Shown: positions 33,529-42,792, numbered from the stretch's first letter. The stretch is DNA of 64,000 bases from Faucicola osloensis_B (GCA_964211495.1 CAXORL010000002.1:248001-312000), one strand, 5' to 3'. Translations and numbers: made by a program. Notes: generated by a model from the sequence alone, not told the origin.

Positions 33529-35334
33529 GTGACCGCCTTATCTCATATTCGTAATTTTTCTATTATTGCCCATATTGACCACGGTAAATCTACGCTTGCC
33601 GACCGCATTATCCAAATGTGTGGGGGTCTACAAGCACGTGAAATGCAGGCGCAAGTACTTGACTCGATGGACATTGAGCGCGAGCGCGGTATTACTATTA
33701 AAGCCCAATCTGTCACGCTATATTATAACCACCCAAACGGTGACAAATACCAATTTAACTTTATTGATACCCCAGGGCACGTTGATTTTTCGTATGAAGT
33801 ATCGCGTTCACTGGCGGCTTGTGAAGGCGCTTTGCTAGTGGTTGATGCCGCGCAAGGCGTAGAAGCGCAGTCGGTTGCCAACTGTTATACCGCGATTGAG
33901 CAGGGGCTTGAAGTATTACCGGTACTCAACAAGATTGACTTACCGCAAGTGGATCCCGAGCGCGTGATTCAAGAAATCGAAGACATTATCGGGATTGAAG
34001 CGATGGATGCACCGCGCGTGTCTGCCAAGACAGGGGTGGGGGTGGAGGATTTGCTACAAGCGATTGTTGAGCGTATTCCCGCGCCTGAAGGCGACCGTGA
34101 TGCGCCTTTGCAAGCGTTAATTATTGACTCATGGTTTGACAATTATCTTGGGGTTGTGTCATTGGTACGTGTGCGTCAAGGCACGCTCAAAAAAGACGAT
34201 AAAATTCATATCAAATCCACCAAAGGCACGCATATTGTGACATCGATTGGGGTGTTTACCCCAAAATCGTTTGAGACCAATATCTTAGAAGCCGGTGAAG
34301 TGGGCTTTGTGATTGCCGGTATCAAAGACATTGGCGGCGCACCTGTGGGTGATACCATTACCCTTGCCAAAACCCCAGATGTAGATAGCATACCAGGGTT
34401 TAAAAAGGTCAAGCCGCAAGTCTATGCCGGTATGTTCCCTGTTGATTCGAGTGACTTTGAGGCGTTTCGTGAAGCGCTACAAAAACTGCAAGTCAATGAC
34501 GCTGCGTTGTTTTTTGAGCCTGATACTTCTGACGCCCTTGGGTTTGGTTTTCGCTGTGGTTTCTTGGGGATGCTCCATATGGAAATCATCCAAGAGCGTC
34601 TTGAGCGTGAATACGATTTAGATTTGATTACCACCGCCCCGACCGTTATCTATGAAATCAAAAAACGCAATGGTGAGATTATCCAAATCGATAACCCATC
34701 AAAAATGCCTGACCCAGGTCTAATTGATGAGTTTCGTGAGCCGATTGCGCGCTGTCACATTCTGGTGCCACCCGATTATCTGGGTAACGTGATGACATTA
34801 TGTATCGAGCGTCGTGGTATCCAAGTTGATATGAAGTTTATGGGACAGCAAGTGCAGTTGACCTTTGATATTCCGATGGGCGAAGTGGTCATGGACTTTT
34901 TTGACCGTTTAAAATCGGTGTCACGTGGCTTTGCGTCACTTGATTACGGCTTTGAGCGCTTTGAAACAGATAAACTGGTGCGGGTGGATGTGCTGATTAA
35001 TGGCGAAAAAGTTGATGCATTGGCGATGATTTGTCATGCTGAGCAAGCGCGCTATCGCGGTAATCAGCTGGTTGAAAAAATGAAAGAATTGATTCCGCGC
35101 CAAATGTTTGATGTAGCAATTCAAGCGGCGATTGGTAGCCAAATCATTGCCCGTAGTACTGTCAAAGCCATGCGTAAAGACGTACTTGCCAAATGTTATG
35201 GTGGTGACGTGTCACGTAAGAAAAAACTACTGTCAAAGCAAAAAGAAGGTAAAAAACGCATGAAGCAAGTGGGGCGTGTCGAGATTCCACAAGAAGCGTT
35301 TTTGGCGGTATTAAAAGTGGATAACCAGTCGTAG
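33529..35334 (+). CDS. lepA: Elongation factor 4 (LepA)
   Basis: Ribosome-associated GTPase that affects translation initiation and back-translocation-like events. The 601-residue protein shows the P-loop AHIDHGKSTLADRI near residue 14, switch II DTPGHVDFSYEV near 79, NKIDLP near 134 and the LepA-specific C-terminal domain ending in KKKLLSKQKEGKKRMKQVG. I read the start as GTG 33529 (MTALSHIRNFSIIAH after initiation), the only one compatible with LepA N-termini. It is the first gene of lepA-lepB-DUF4845-rnc-era-recO-pdxJ; lepB starts 8 bases later. Confidence 0.97.
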   Translation: MTALSHIRNFSIIAHIDHGKSTLADRIIQMCGGLQAREMQAQVLDSMDIERERGITIKAQSVTLYYNHPNGDKYQFNFIDTPGHVDFSYEVSRSLAACEGALLVVDAAQGVEAQSVANCYTAIEQGLEVLPVLNKIDLPQVDPERVIQEIEDIIGIEAMDAPRVSAKTGVGVEDLLQAIVERIPAPEGDRDAPLQALIIDSWFDNYLGVVSLVRVRQGTLKKDDKIHIKSTKGTHIVTSIGVFTPKSFETNILEAGEVGFVIAGIKDIGGAPVGDTITLAKTPDVDSIPGFKKVKPQVYAGMFPVDSSDFEAFREALQKLQVNDAALFFEPDTSDALGFGFRCGFLGMLHMEIIQERLEREYDLDLITTAPTVIYEIKKRNGEIIQIDNPSKMPDPGLIDEFREPIARCHILVPPDYLGNVMTLCIERRGIQVDMKFMGQQVQLTFDIPMGEVVMDFFDRLKSVSRGFASLDYGFERFETDKLVRVDVLINGEKVDALAMICHAEQARYRGNQLVEKMKELIPRQMFDVAIQAAIGSQIIARSTVKAMRKDVLAKCYGGDVSRKKKLLSKQKEGKKRMKQVGRVEIPQEAFLAVLKVDNQS

Positions 35335-35342
35335 AGGCAAGT

Positions 35343-36248
35343 ATGGATTTTGATTTTAATTTGATTCTTGTCCCTGCGACCTTGATTTTAGGCGCTATTT
35401 GGCTACTGGATAAATTGGTACTAAAGCAAAAGCAAAGCAAAGGATTGGAGAAATCGACTGCGCCGGTGCGATGGGCGTATGATTTTTTCCCGATTTTAGC
35501 GATTGTGCTCGTAGTGCGCTCGTTTTTGATTGAGCCGTTTAATATCCCCTCATCGTCGATGGTGCCCACCTTATATACGGGTGACTTTATTGCGGTCAAC
35601 AAATACGCGTATGGCATCCGCTTGCCATTGGTGAATACCAAGGTGCTTGATTTAGGCGCACCGCAGCATGGTGATGTGGTGGTATTTCGCTATCCTGAGA
35701 ACCCAAAAATTTATTATATCAAGCGGGTGATTGGCGTGGGTGGGGATACGGTGAGCTTTAATAATGGGCAGTTAAGCGTCAATGGCAAAGCGATTGCTAC
35801 TACGCCTGCCAACTTTACCCCCGACCCTAAGATGACAGCGCAGCTATATCCGCCAGGTAAAACCGAGACCGGTGAGCTTGTGACAGCTGAGCAAGCAGCG
35901 CAACTGGGCAATCAAGAAGAATTGTCTGCCAAATACGTGCAAGAATCGCCCAGTAGTAATCATCAACATTTGGTGCGCTATTTGGGTGACAAGAATTGGT
36001 ATCAATATGCCAGCTTTTTGCAGCAAGCGTCACCTCAATTGATGGCGAGCCAAGGTCAACAATGGCAACTAACAGTGCCTAAAGGGCACTATTTTGTGAT
36101 GGGCGATAACCGTGATCGCAGTGCTGATGGTCGTTTTTGGGGGTTTGTACCTGATGAGAACCTAGCGGGTAAAGCCGTGTATGTGTGGACGCACAAAGCC
36201 AGTGGATTAAGTCTACCCACCTTTAATCGAAATGGCGCAATACACTAA
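35343..36248 (+). CDS. lepB: Signal peptidase I
   Basis: Inner-membrane protease that removes signal peptides from exported preproteins. The 301-residue protein has an N-terminal membrane helix (ILVPATLILGAIWLL), a second segment near residues 45-62, the nucleophile Ser in NIPSSSMVPTL near residue 75, the general-base Lys in YYIKRVIGVGGD near residue 126, and the MGDNRDRSADGRFWG box near 253. Two polar inserts lengthen the periplasmic part relative to small LepB enzymes but E. coli LepB is similar (324). AGAGGCA precedes the ATG. The lepA-lepB-rnc-era gene order is canonical. Confidence 0.96.
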   Translation: MDFDFNLILVPATLILGAIWLLDKLVLKQKQSKGLEKSTAPVRWAYDFFPILAIVLVVRSFLIEPFNIPSSSMVPTLYTGDFIAVNKYAYGIRLPLVNTKVLDLGAPQHGDVVVFRYPENPKIYYIKRVIGVGGDTVSFNNGQLSVNGKAIATTPANFTPDPKMTAQLYPPGKTETGELVTAEQAAQLGNQEELSAKYVQESPSSNHQHLVRYLGDKNWYQYASFLQQASPQLMASQGQQWQLTVPKGHYFVMGDNRDRSADGRFWGFVPDENLAGKAVYVWTHKASGLSLPTFNRNGAIH

Positions 36249-36355
36249 CCGCTTACTTTAAAAAATTGGATATCAAAGCCTTTGTTGTTGAGAATATTTA
36301 ATTAACTAAAGCTTACATTAACCTATCTTGAGCGATGGTCAAAGGAGAATATGGC

Positions 36356-36748
36356 ATGAACCTACCAAGTCATCAGCGCGGCGCCAGCGTCACGGGTATC
36401 GTGACTATGATTGTACTCATCGTCGTGTGTGTCAAACTCGGTTTAGCCATTATCCCTGCCCAAGTCGGTCACTACCAACTCAAAAAATCGTTGGCTTTTG
36501 AACTTAAAAAGTCCAATGACAACAAAGAAAGTGTTAAAGATTTTTTAGGTAACGTCAATTCCCAATGGAATATCAACGGCATCAGCCAAAAGGCAGAGGA
36601 CGTCGTGGAAGTGGTGGATAATACGCCAGGTGCGATGTCAGTGAAATTGAAATACGATGAAGCAAACAACTTTTTTGGTAACGTCGATATCGTCAATCGC
36701 TTTGAAGATACCATTAGCGCAGAAGATGCCAAAGTCGCCAAGCAATAG
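36356..36748 (+). CDS. DUF4845 membrane protein
   Basis: A 130-residue protein with one N-terminal membrane helix (SVTGIVTMIVLIVVCVKLGL, near residues 11-30) and a small soluble domain with the DUF4845 pattern. It sits between lepB and rnc, exactly where Pseudomonas and Acinetobacter carry the family, which is why I trust the assignment. The function is unknown; location suggests a link to secretion or translation. ATG 36356 is chosen because AAAGGAGAAT lies 7 bases upstream; a farther start at 36335 has no ribosome-binding site. Confidence 0.83.
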   Translation: MNLPSHQRGASVTGIVTMIVLIVVCVKLGLAIIPAQVGHYQLKKSLAFELKKSNDNKESVKDFLGNVNSQWNINGISQKAEDVVEVVDNTPGAMSVKLKYDEANNFFGNVDIVNRFEDTISAEDAKVAKQ

Positions 36749-36841
36749 TTATTAGTTATTGAGCTTATAGCCCCAATCTTAAGTAAATGATAGCCATGTG
36801 ATGATTTAAATGGCGAATACTTTTCTAACAATTTGAAGCAG

Positions 36842-37627
36842 ATGAATTTACCAATCACTATCCCTACCTTTAATCTCAAAAAACTACCGCCACAAGTGCG
36901 TCAATTAACCGCGCTGTTTTATCAAATGGGTTATCAGTTTGATAATGTGAATTTACCCATAATGGCACTCATGCATCGCTCATTTGATAGCGAACACAAT
37001 TATGAGCGATTAGAGTTCTTAGGAGATGCATTGCTCGGTGTGATCATCGCAGAAGCCTTATTTTTGCGCTATCCCGACTATAATGAAGGTCGGCTCAGTC
37101 GCTTACGTGCATCGCTTGTGCGCGAAGAGACCTTGGTGATTATCGCAAAGCAGCTCAATCTATCAGATTATTTGATTTTAGGGGTGGGCGAGCGTAAAGG
37201 CGGTGGTCGTCAGCGCGCCTCAATCTTAGCAGATAGCGTTGAAGCCTTGATTGGCGCTATTTATCTTGATAGTCAAAATTTTGATACGGTTAAAGCTTGT
37301 GTGCTGGCGTGGTTTGAAGATTTGTTCGAAAAAGTGAAAGAACAAAAAGTGCTAAAAGATGCCAAAAGCCGTTTACAAGAGCTGTTGCAGGCACACCAAC
37401 TTGCGCTGCCCCGCTATGAGGTGACCGAAACCATCGGCAATGCACCCAATCAAATTTTTGTGGTCAGCTGCCAAGTCGAAATTGTTTTTGACAATAAAAC
37501 CGCCAAACCCATAGCGCCAACCCAAGCTTCAGTGATAGCGCAAGGGGAAAGTCGCCGTATTGCCGAGCAGCGCTGTGCCGAAGCCATGCTGACTAAAATC
37601 AGTGATTTGTTACCGCCGCTGCGCTAA
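36842..37627 (+). CDS. rnc: Ribonuclease III
   Basis: Double-strand-specific endonuclease for rRNA and mRNA processing. The catalytic domain has the signature NYERLEFLGDALLG near residues 57-70 with the Glu and Asp metal ligands, and a second acidic motif ADSVEALIGAIYLD near residue 124. The double-stranded RNA-binding domain follows from about residue 155 (AKSRLQELLQAHQLALPRYE and IAQGESRRIAEQRCAEAML). I prefer ATG 36842 (261 aa); a TTG three codons earlier is also open. It is about 35 residues longer than E. coli Rnc, mostly N-terminal. era begins about 100 bases downstream. Confidence 0.95.
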   Translation: MNLPITIPTFNLKKLPPQVRQLTALFYQMGYQFDNVNLPIMALMHRSFDSEHNYERLEFLGDALLGVIIAEALFLRYPDYNEGRLSRLRASLVREETLVIIAKQLNLSDYLILGVGERKGGGRQRASILADSVEALIGAIYLDSQNFDTVKACVLAWFEDLFEKVKEQKVLKDAKSRLQELLQAHQLALPRYEVTETIGNAPNQIFVVSCQVEIVFDNKTAKPIAPTQASVIAQGESRRIAEQRCAEAMLTKISDLLPPLR

Positions 37628-37742
37628 TTTGCCGACCTGCTATACGGTTAACACCCAAATTTGCTGAAATGCTTACTGAAATTTGCTCAAAACTCTTCTA
37701 CAATAATTTGTACCCTTTAAACCAATGTTGAGATCCCACTTT

Positions 37743-38792
37743 ATGTCTAACCAAACAGACGCTACCCAACAAACAACCACTGACCCAGCTGCCGACAATC
37801 CATCAGCGGACAACAACCAGGATGTTATCAGTCAATTCTTCAGTGGGCAAAGTGATTCAGCGCCCGCGCGTGCGGTGGATTTTCGCACGGGGTATGTAGC
37901 CATTGTCGGACGTCCAAACGTGGGTAAATCAACATTGATGAATCATGTGCTGGGTCAAAAATTGTCGATTACCTCGCGAAAACCCCAAACCACCCGCCAT
38001 CGTATTATGGGGATTTTGACCAACGAGCAACTACAAGCGATTTTTGCTGACACCCCAGGTATCCATAGCCGCGAAGTGCGCGCCATCAATGAGCGCATGA
38101 ATAAGGCAGCAACTTCGGCTTTGGCAGACGTGGATGTGGTATTGTTTGTGATTGATAGCCTAAAATGGGTGGAAGATGATGAGCTGGTGTTTGCCAAAGT
38201 GCAAAATTTGAGTGTCCCTGTGATTGCAGTGATTAATAAAAGCGACACCATTAAGGACGAAGCTCAGCTGTTCGCACTACTACAAAAACTGCATGACACC
38301 CAAGTATTTAGCGATATCGTGCCCGTATCTGCATTACGTGCGCATAACTTAGATGAGCTAGTACGAGTCATCGGTAAGCATTTACCGATTGCAGCGCCAA
38401 TCTATGATGCAGAACAAGTTACTGACCGTTCAGAGCGTTTTTTAGCCAGTGAAATCATTCGTGAAAAAGTGATGCGCGCATCGGGCGATGAGATTCCTTA
38501 CGATTTAACGGTACAAATCGATACCTTCAAGGATGAGCCTGCGCATCAAGACCCAAAAACAGGCAAATGGCGTAAAGCCGTGACCTTCATCGATGCCACG
38601 ATTTTTGTCGAGCGTCAAGGTCAAAAGGTGATTGTCATCGGTGATAAAGGCGAAAAAATCAAACAAATCGGCATCGAAGCGCGCCAAGACATGGAAAAAA
38701 TGTTTGATAAAAAAGTGATGCTGACGCTTTGGGTCAAAGTCAAAAAAGGCTGGTCAGATGATGAGCGTGCGCTAACGAGCTTGGGCTACTAG
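37743..38792 (+). CDS. era: GTPase Era with N-terminal extension
   Basis: Essential GTPase that binds the 3' end of 16S rRNA during 30S maturation. Motifs: P-loop GRPNVGKST (residues 56-64), TTRHRIMG switch I, DTPG near 103, NKSD near 168, and the C-terminal KH domain with GDKGEKIKQIG and VKVKKGWSDDERALTSLGY. The protein has 349 residues against about 300 for E. coli Era; the extra 40 or so are a polar, Gln/Asp/Asn-rich N-terminal tail that looks disordered. ATG 37725, six codons earlier, is an alternative. Located between rnc and recO as usual. Confidence 0.95.
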   Translation: MSNQTDATQQTTTDPAADNPSADNNQDVISQFFSGQSDSAPARAVDFRTGYVAIVGRPNVGKSTLMNHVLGQKLSITSRKPQTTRHRIMGILTNEQLQAIFADTPGIHSREVRAINERMNKAATSALADVDVVLFVIDSLKWVEDDELVFAKVQNLSVPVIAVINKSDTIKDEAQLFALLQKLHDTQVFSDIVPVSALRAHNLDELVRVIGKHLPIAAPIYDAEQVTDRSERFLASEIIREKVMRASGDEIPYDLTVQIDTFKDEPAHQDPKTGKWRKAVTFIDATIFVERQGQKVIVIGDKGEKIKQIGIEARQDMEKMFDKKVMLTLWVKVKKGWSDDERALTSLGY

Positions 38793-38805
38793 GCGATAGG
38801 CTGCT

Positions 38806-39561
38806 ATGCGCAATCAACTGCTAACAGGTTATATTCTGCACCAAAAGCCGTATGGTGAAAGCCGTAGTTTGGTTTACCTGTTTAGTGAAGAATGGGGGGT
38901 AGTACATGGTATCGGTAAAAAAAACTTACCGCTATTTGTCCCCATACAATTTTTTGGCAATGGTAAAAACAGCCTAAAAACCTTTAGTCAAAGCCAGATT
39001 TTGCAAAATCACATTACCCTTACAGGACAAAGCCTGTATGCCGGCATGTATCTTAACGAGATTTTGCAAAAACTATTGCCTGTTGAAGAGCCGCTTGCTG
39101 AGATATGGCAAGCATATCAGCAGTGCGTTGCAAACATGGCAAATCTATTTGTCGAGCCAGCGCAATCGCCACATGACATGACCCGTTTAAAGTGGCATTT
39201 AAGGCGTTTTGAAAATGTATTGTTTGAACAACTAGGCTATGGGTTCGATTTTGCTAAAGATGCGTTAGGGGATTTAATAGCCCCATCGCAGCGTTATCAA
39301 TACCAGCTACAGCAGGGATTTATGCCAGTTTTACCCTTGGATAAACCTGATATGTCAATAACAGGTGAGCAGCTGCTAATTTGGTATCAATGTTTGCAAG
39401 ATGAAACGAGCTTTAACCAAATGATGCAACAAGATTTTGATTTAGCCAAACAATTGGTCAATAGCATCAGTGCCATGCACCGGCATTTGATGGATAATTT
39501 ACTCAATTATCAAACCTTGCAAAGCAGAGAACTTTGGCAGCAGCTTACCCAATATCAATAA
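38806..39561 (+). CDS. recO: DNA repair protein RecO
   Basis: RecF-pathway mediator that helps load RecA on SSB-coated single-stranded DNA. The 251-residue protein has the N-terminal OB-fold region (GYILHQKPYGESRSLVYLFSEEWG, near 8-31) and the helical C-terminal domain (LKWHLRRFENVLFEQLGYGFDF near 128-149). The four-cysteine zinc site of some RecO proteins is not present, as in other gamma-proteobacteria. It follows era by 13 bases. Its last codons, QLTQYQ-stop, lie inside the first copy of a 19-base tandem repeat that continues into the spacer. Confidence 0.92.
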   Translation: MRNQLLTGYILHQKPYGESRSLVYLFSEEWGVVHGIGKKNLPLFVPIQFFGNGKNSLKTFSQSQILQNHITLTGQSLYAGMYLNEILQKLLPVEEPLAEIWQAYQQCVANMANLFVEPAQSPHDMTRLKWHLRRFENVLFEQLGYGFDFAKDALGDLIAPSQRYQYQLQQGFMPVLPLDKPDMSITGEQLLIWYQCLQDETSFNQMMQQDFDLAKQLVNSISAMHRHLMDNLLNYQTLQSRELWQQLTQYQ

Positions 39562-39597
39562 GCTTACCCAGTATCAATAAGCTTACCCACTATCAAT
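39541..39597. repeat. 19-bp tandem repeat x 3 across the recO stop
   Basis: Three copies of AAGCTTACCCANTATCAAT at 39541-39559, 39560-39578 and 39579-39597. The first (CAGCTTACCCAATATCAAT) encodes the recO C terminus; the other two fill most of the recO-pdxJ spacer. Copies differ at one or two positions. Confidence 0.92.
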
Positions 39598-39619
39598 AAT
39601 AGACAAAATAGGGAATGTC

Positions 39620-40369
39620 ATGACCAGAAATCAACCCTTACTCGGTGTGAATATCGACCATATTGCAACCCTGCGTCAAGCGCGCGGCGTGGCGTATCCC
39701 GACCCTGTGGCAGGGGCGTTAATTTGTGAGCAGGCAGGGGCGGATGGTATTACGCTGCATTTGCGTGAAGATCGTCGTCACATTCAAGATGATGATGTTT
39801 ATCGGCTTGCCAAAGTCATAACCACTCGTATGAACCTTGAAATGGCAGTCACTGACGAGATGGTTGCGATAGCCTGTGATGTTAAGCCGGCATGGGTTTG
39901 CTTTGTCCCTGAAAAACGCCAAGAACTCACCACCGAAGGCGGGCTTGATGTGATTGGTAATCAGCACAAAATAGCCAACGCGATTCAACAGTTACATCAA
40001 GTTGGGACTCAAGTGTCACTATTTATTGATCCGGAGTTGGCACAAATTGATAAAAGCATTGCGCTCGGGGCAGATGCCATTGAACTACACACGGGCGCCT
40101 ATGCGGACTATTGTTTGCAACAAGATCAAGTTAAAATTAGCCATGAAATCACCCGTATCAAAACAGCCGTGACTCATGCCCACGAGGCAAAAGCAAGTTT
40201 ACTGGTCAATGCCGGGCACGGACTTACCCGTGACAACGTTGCACCCATTGCTAATATGGGTGGCATCCATGAACTAAACATCGGTCATGCCATTATTGCA
40301 GACAGTGTGTTTATGGGGCTTAGCGAAGCGGTTAGCGCAATGAAAAAGGCCTTTACGGTAAAAGCCTAG
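39620..40369 (+). CDS. pdxJ: Pyridoxine 5'-phosphate synthase
   Basis: Condenses 1-deoxyxylulose-5-P with 3-amino-2-oxopropyl phosphate to form pyridoxine 5'-phosphate, the last ring-building step of the DXP-dependent vitamin B6 route. The 249-residue TIM barrel contains GVNIDHIATLRQARG near residues 9-23, ITLHLREDRRHIQDDDV near 45, VSLFIDPE near 132, GADAIELHTG near 151 and HGLTRDNV near 203. AGGGAATGTC precedes the ATG. It ends the lepA-pdxJ run; the next gene on the other strand ends only 3 bases away. Confidence 0.96.
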   Translation: MTRNQPLLGVNIDHIATLRQARGVAYPDPVAGALICEQAGADGITLHLREDRRHIQDDDVYRLAKVITTRMNLEMAVTDEMVAIACDVKPAWVCFVPEKRQELTTEGGLDVIGNQHKIANAIQQLHQVGTQVSLFIDPELAQIDKSIALGADAIELHTGAYADYCLQQDQVKISHEITRIKTAVTHAHEAKASLLVNAGHGLTRDNVAPIANMGGIHELNIGHAIIADSVFMGLSEAVSAMKKAFTVKA

Positions 40370-40372
40370 GTG

Positions 40373-40936
40373 TTAGGGACAGTTAAATTGTTCGACTGAG
40401 TAGGGCTTATATTTAATAATGCCTGTTTTGCTAAAACTCACCTTTAATCGATTATCGACCTTACCATCTAAAGGGCAGTATTGAATATTACCCATATAAC
40501 CAATGGGTCTAGCGTTTTCTGGCTTAAAAATAATGTAGTTGTTATTTAGCGAGATATTTGCCGTAAGCACACCCCAAGACAAGTCTAACGTAAGCTGATG
40601 ATTGAGTTTGTCTACCGCTGCCTCATAGCTGTTATTGTTGTTTTTATCGATAAAGCTAATCAGATGATGGCCGCCAGTTGTCACGCAAGCCAAGCTATCA
40701 CTAGCCACACAGGCGATGACAGGGTTTTGATAAATTAGCGCCTCTTGTTTTGCGCTGCTCAAAAAATTCATTAAACTTGAAGCGATGTTTTTTGCTTCCA
40801 TTTGCTTTAGGCTATTGGTAATAGTAATCGAAGCCATCGCCACAATGATAGATAAAACAGCCACAACGACGACTGTTTCAATCAAAGTAAATCCCTGTCT
40901 TTTTATTGAGAACACATTGGCTTTCGAATCATTCAT
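40373..40936 (-). CDS. GspH/FimT-type pseudopilin
   Basis: A 187-residue type IV pilin-like protein: prepilin leader ending KRQG, cleaved before FTLIE, then a hydrophobic N-methylated helix (VVVVAVLSIIVAMASITI), and a C-terminal beta domain with the GspH/FimT layout and a late Cys pair (near 164 and 186 of the preprotein). Such minor pseudopilins prime pilus or secretion-pseudopilus assembly. Here it is an orphan: no other pil or gsp gene lies in the window. I start it at ATG 40936; further-upstream starts would lengthen the leader beyond the usual size. Convergent with pdxJ. Confidence 0.85.
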   Translation of the reverse strand: MNDSKANVFSIKRQGFTLIETVVVVAVLSIIVAMASITITNSLKQMEAKNIASSLMNFLSSAKQEALIYQNPVIACVASDSLACVTTGGHHLISFIDKNNNNSYEAAVDKLNHQLTLDLSWGVLTANISLNNNYIIFKPENARPIGYMGNIQYCPLDGKVDNRLKVSFSKTGIIKYKPYSVEQFNCP

Positions 40937-41621
40937 GCTATTAAAGCTACCGGCTAGATAAGAATGGAATAACACAATAAACGATTTTAGTTTATCATTA
41001 TAGAGAATTTTGATAAATTAACAAACAAATATTGATATAAAAGATAGGGGTGGCTGACTATAAAGCTAATAACAGCAAAGCTAATAAAAGCGACTAAAAG
41101 GCTGGTGCTGTCTGACATACTGAAGTTTTCAAAACCGATTAATGGATTTACATGTTAAATTATCTATCTTATTTTATGAACGCTAAGCCATTATCTAGAC
41201 GAAACTGTTTCAGTGGTATGACAAATGCATGACTCACACATTAAGTAAATGAATGTCACTAGAATGTATCATTTAGTGACAGTATGAATTTAAGATATGG
41301 TAAATTTAAATAGACTGTATTAAAATCCTTCTCAAGATGAGTGTATAGTTTTGATGTGTAATTCCGAATCATTATGAGTTTTTGGATTCTTAGTATCGAG
41401 CGTAATTAATAAGCTTAGCTACTAAAAAATAAAAATATAACATATTGTGATGTTCGTGTAATATTGTGTAGCAATGTAAAAAAAAGAGTTGTAAACACAA
41501 TTTTTAGGCGTTAAGCTATATTTAACAAGTTCATAAATTACATGTGTTTTAATGTGTTATTTTATGAATTAACTGTCAGGTTATTTTAATTTAAAATGAG
41601 CCAATCCTTTGGAGGACTTTT
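40937..41621. other. Long AT-rich spacer before ompA
   Basis: No gene visible on either strand. A 15-base duplication (AAAGCTAATAACAGC then AAAGCTAATAAAAGC) lies at 41062-41091. The last part probably holds the ompA promoter and a long leader; no clear -35/-10 pair or known RNA motif could be assigned by eye. The part next to 40937 must contain the pseudopilin promoter. Confidence 0.55.
41062..41091. repeat. 15-bp direct duplication
   Basis: Two adjacent 15-base copies, AAAGCTAATAACAGC and AAAGCTAATAAAAGC, differing at one base. Confidence 0.7.
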
Positions 41622-42779
41622 ATGAAGCTAAATAAAATCGCTCTAGCAGTTGTTGCTGCAGCTGTTATGCCAGTAGCCGCTAACGCAGGCGTTACTGTTA
41701 CACCTTTGCTATTAGGTTATCATTATGTAGATGGTATCAGCAAAACTGAAGACAAACAAGGCGAGCAATTCGCAGGTACTCACCAAGATAACGACTTGTA
41801 CACTGGTGCAGGTATTGGTATCGAATTGACACCTACTATCGCACTTGAATTAGAGTACGGTGAAACTGATTCTGATGCATTAAATGGCAACGGCGATAAA
41901 GTTAACGGACATGATTTTGAACAAAAATCATACTCAGGTAACTTTACTATTGGTACTGAAACTTTTAGTGGCTACACTAACAGCCCATTCAAGCCATATG
42001 TGTTAATCGGTGCAGGTCAATCAAAAACTTCAATGGCATTTGATGATGGCAGCAAAGCAACTTCTAAAGACACTATCGGTAACTTAGGTCTTGGTGCTTA
42101 CTACCGCATCAATGACGCATTAAGCTTACGTGGTGAAGGTCGTGCGATTTATAACTTCGATAACGATTGGTGGGAAGGTCTAGCATTAGCAGGTCTTAAC
42201 GTAGTTCTAGGTGGTCACTTGGCACCAGCAGCACCATTAGTTGAGCCTACTCCTGTTGAACCAATCGTTGTGACTGATGGTGATGACGACCAAGATGGCG
42301 TATTAAATAGCGTTGACAAATGCCCGGGCACCCCATTAAACGTTGTTGTAGATGCTGATGGTTGCCCACGTGAAATCCCAGTTGATGACGCATTACGTAT
42401 GGAATTACGTGTATTCTTTGACAATGACAAAACTGTCATCAAAGATCAGTACAAACCAGAAATCCAAAAAGTTGCTGAAAAAATGAATGAATATCCAAAT
42501 TCAACAGCTTCAATTGAAGGTCACGCTTCAAAAACTGGTCCATCTGCGCGTTACAACCAACGTTTGTCTGAAGCACGTGCAAATGCGGTTAAATCAATGT
42601 TAGTTAACCAATTTGGTGTTGCTCCACAACGTATTAGCACAGTGGGTTACGGCTATGACCGCCCAATTGCAGACAACAACACTGCTGAAGGCCGTGCAAT
42701 GAACCGTCGTGTATATGCTATCATCACTGGTAACAAATCTAGCACAACCGTTCAAACTAAAGACATGAATGCACAATAA
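41622..42779 (+). CDS. ompA: OmpA-family outer-membrane porin
   Basis: Major outer-membrane protein tying the membrane to peptidoglycan. A 385-residue precursor with a signal peptide (MKLNKIALAVVAAAVMP ... ANA, cleavage near 22), an eight-stranded barrel to about residue 190, a Pro-rich linker (PAAPLVEPTPVEPIVV), a thrombospondin type 3-like calcium motif (DGDDDQDGVLNSVDKCPGTP) and the OmpA C-terminal domain (LRVFFDNDKTVIKDQY, IEGHASKTGPSARYNQRLSEARANAV, GYGYDRPIADN). TTTGGAGGAC is a strong ribosome-binding site. The coding region uses a narrow, A/T-ending codon set, as expected for a highly expressed gene. Confidence 0.95.
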   Translation: MKLNKIALAVVAAAVMPVAANAGVTVTPLLLGYHYVDGISKTEDKQGEQFAGTHQDNDLYTGAGIGIELTPTIALELEYGETDSDALNGNGDKVNGHDFEQKSYSGNFTIGTETFSGYTNSPFKPYVLIGAGQSKTSMAFDDGSKATSKDTIGNLGLGAYYRINDALSLRGEGRAIYNFDNDWWEGLALAGLNVVLGGHLAPAAPLVEPTPVEPIVVTDGDDDQDGVLNSVDKCPGTPLNVVVDADGCPREIPVDDALRMELRVFFDNDKTVIKDQYKPEIQKVAEKMNEYPNSTASIEGHASKTGPSARYNQRLSEARANAVKSMLVNQFGVAPQRISTVGYGYDRPIADNNTAEGRAMNRRVYAIITGNKSSTTVQTKDMNAQ

Positions 42780-42792
42780 TTAGTTATTAAAT

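Noticed and set aside
35162..35641. 159-codon minus-strand frame across lepA and lepB
   Set aside because: It overlaps two well-supported genes on the other strand and resembles no protein.
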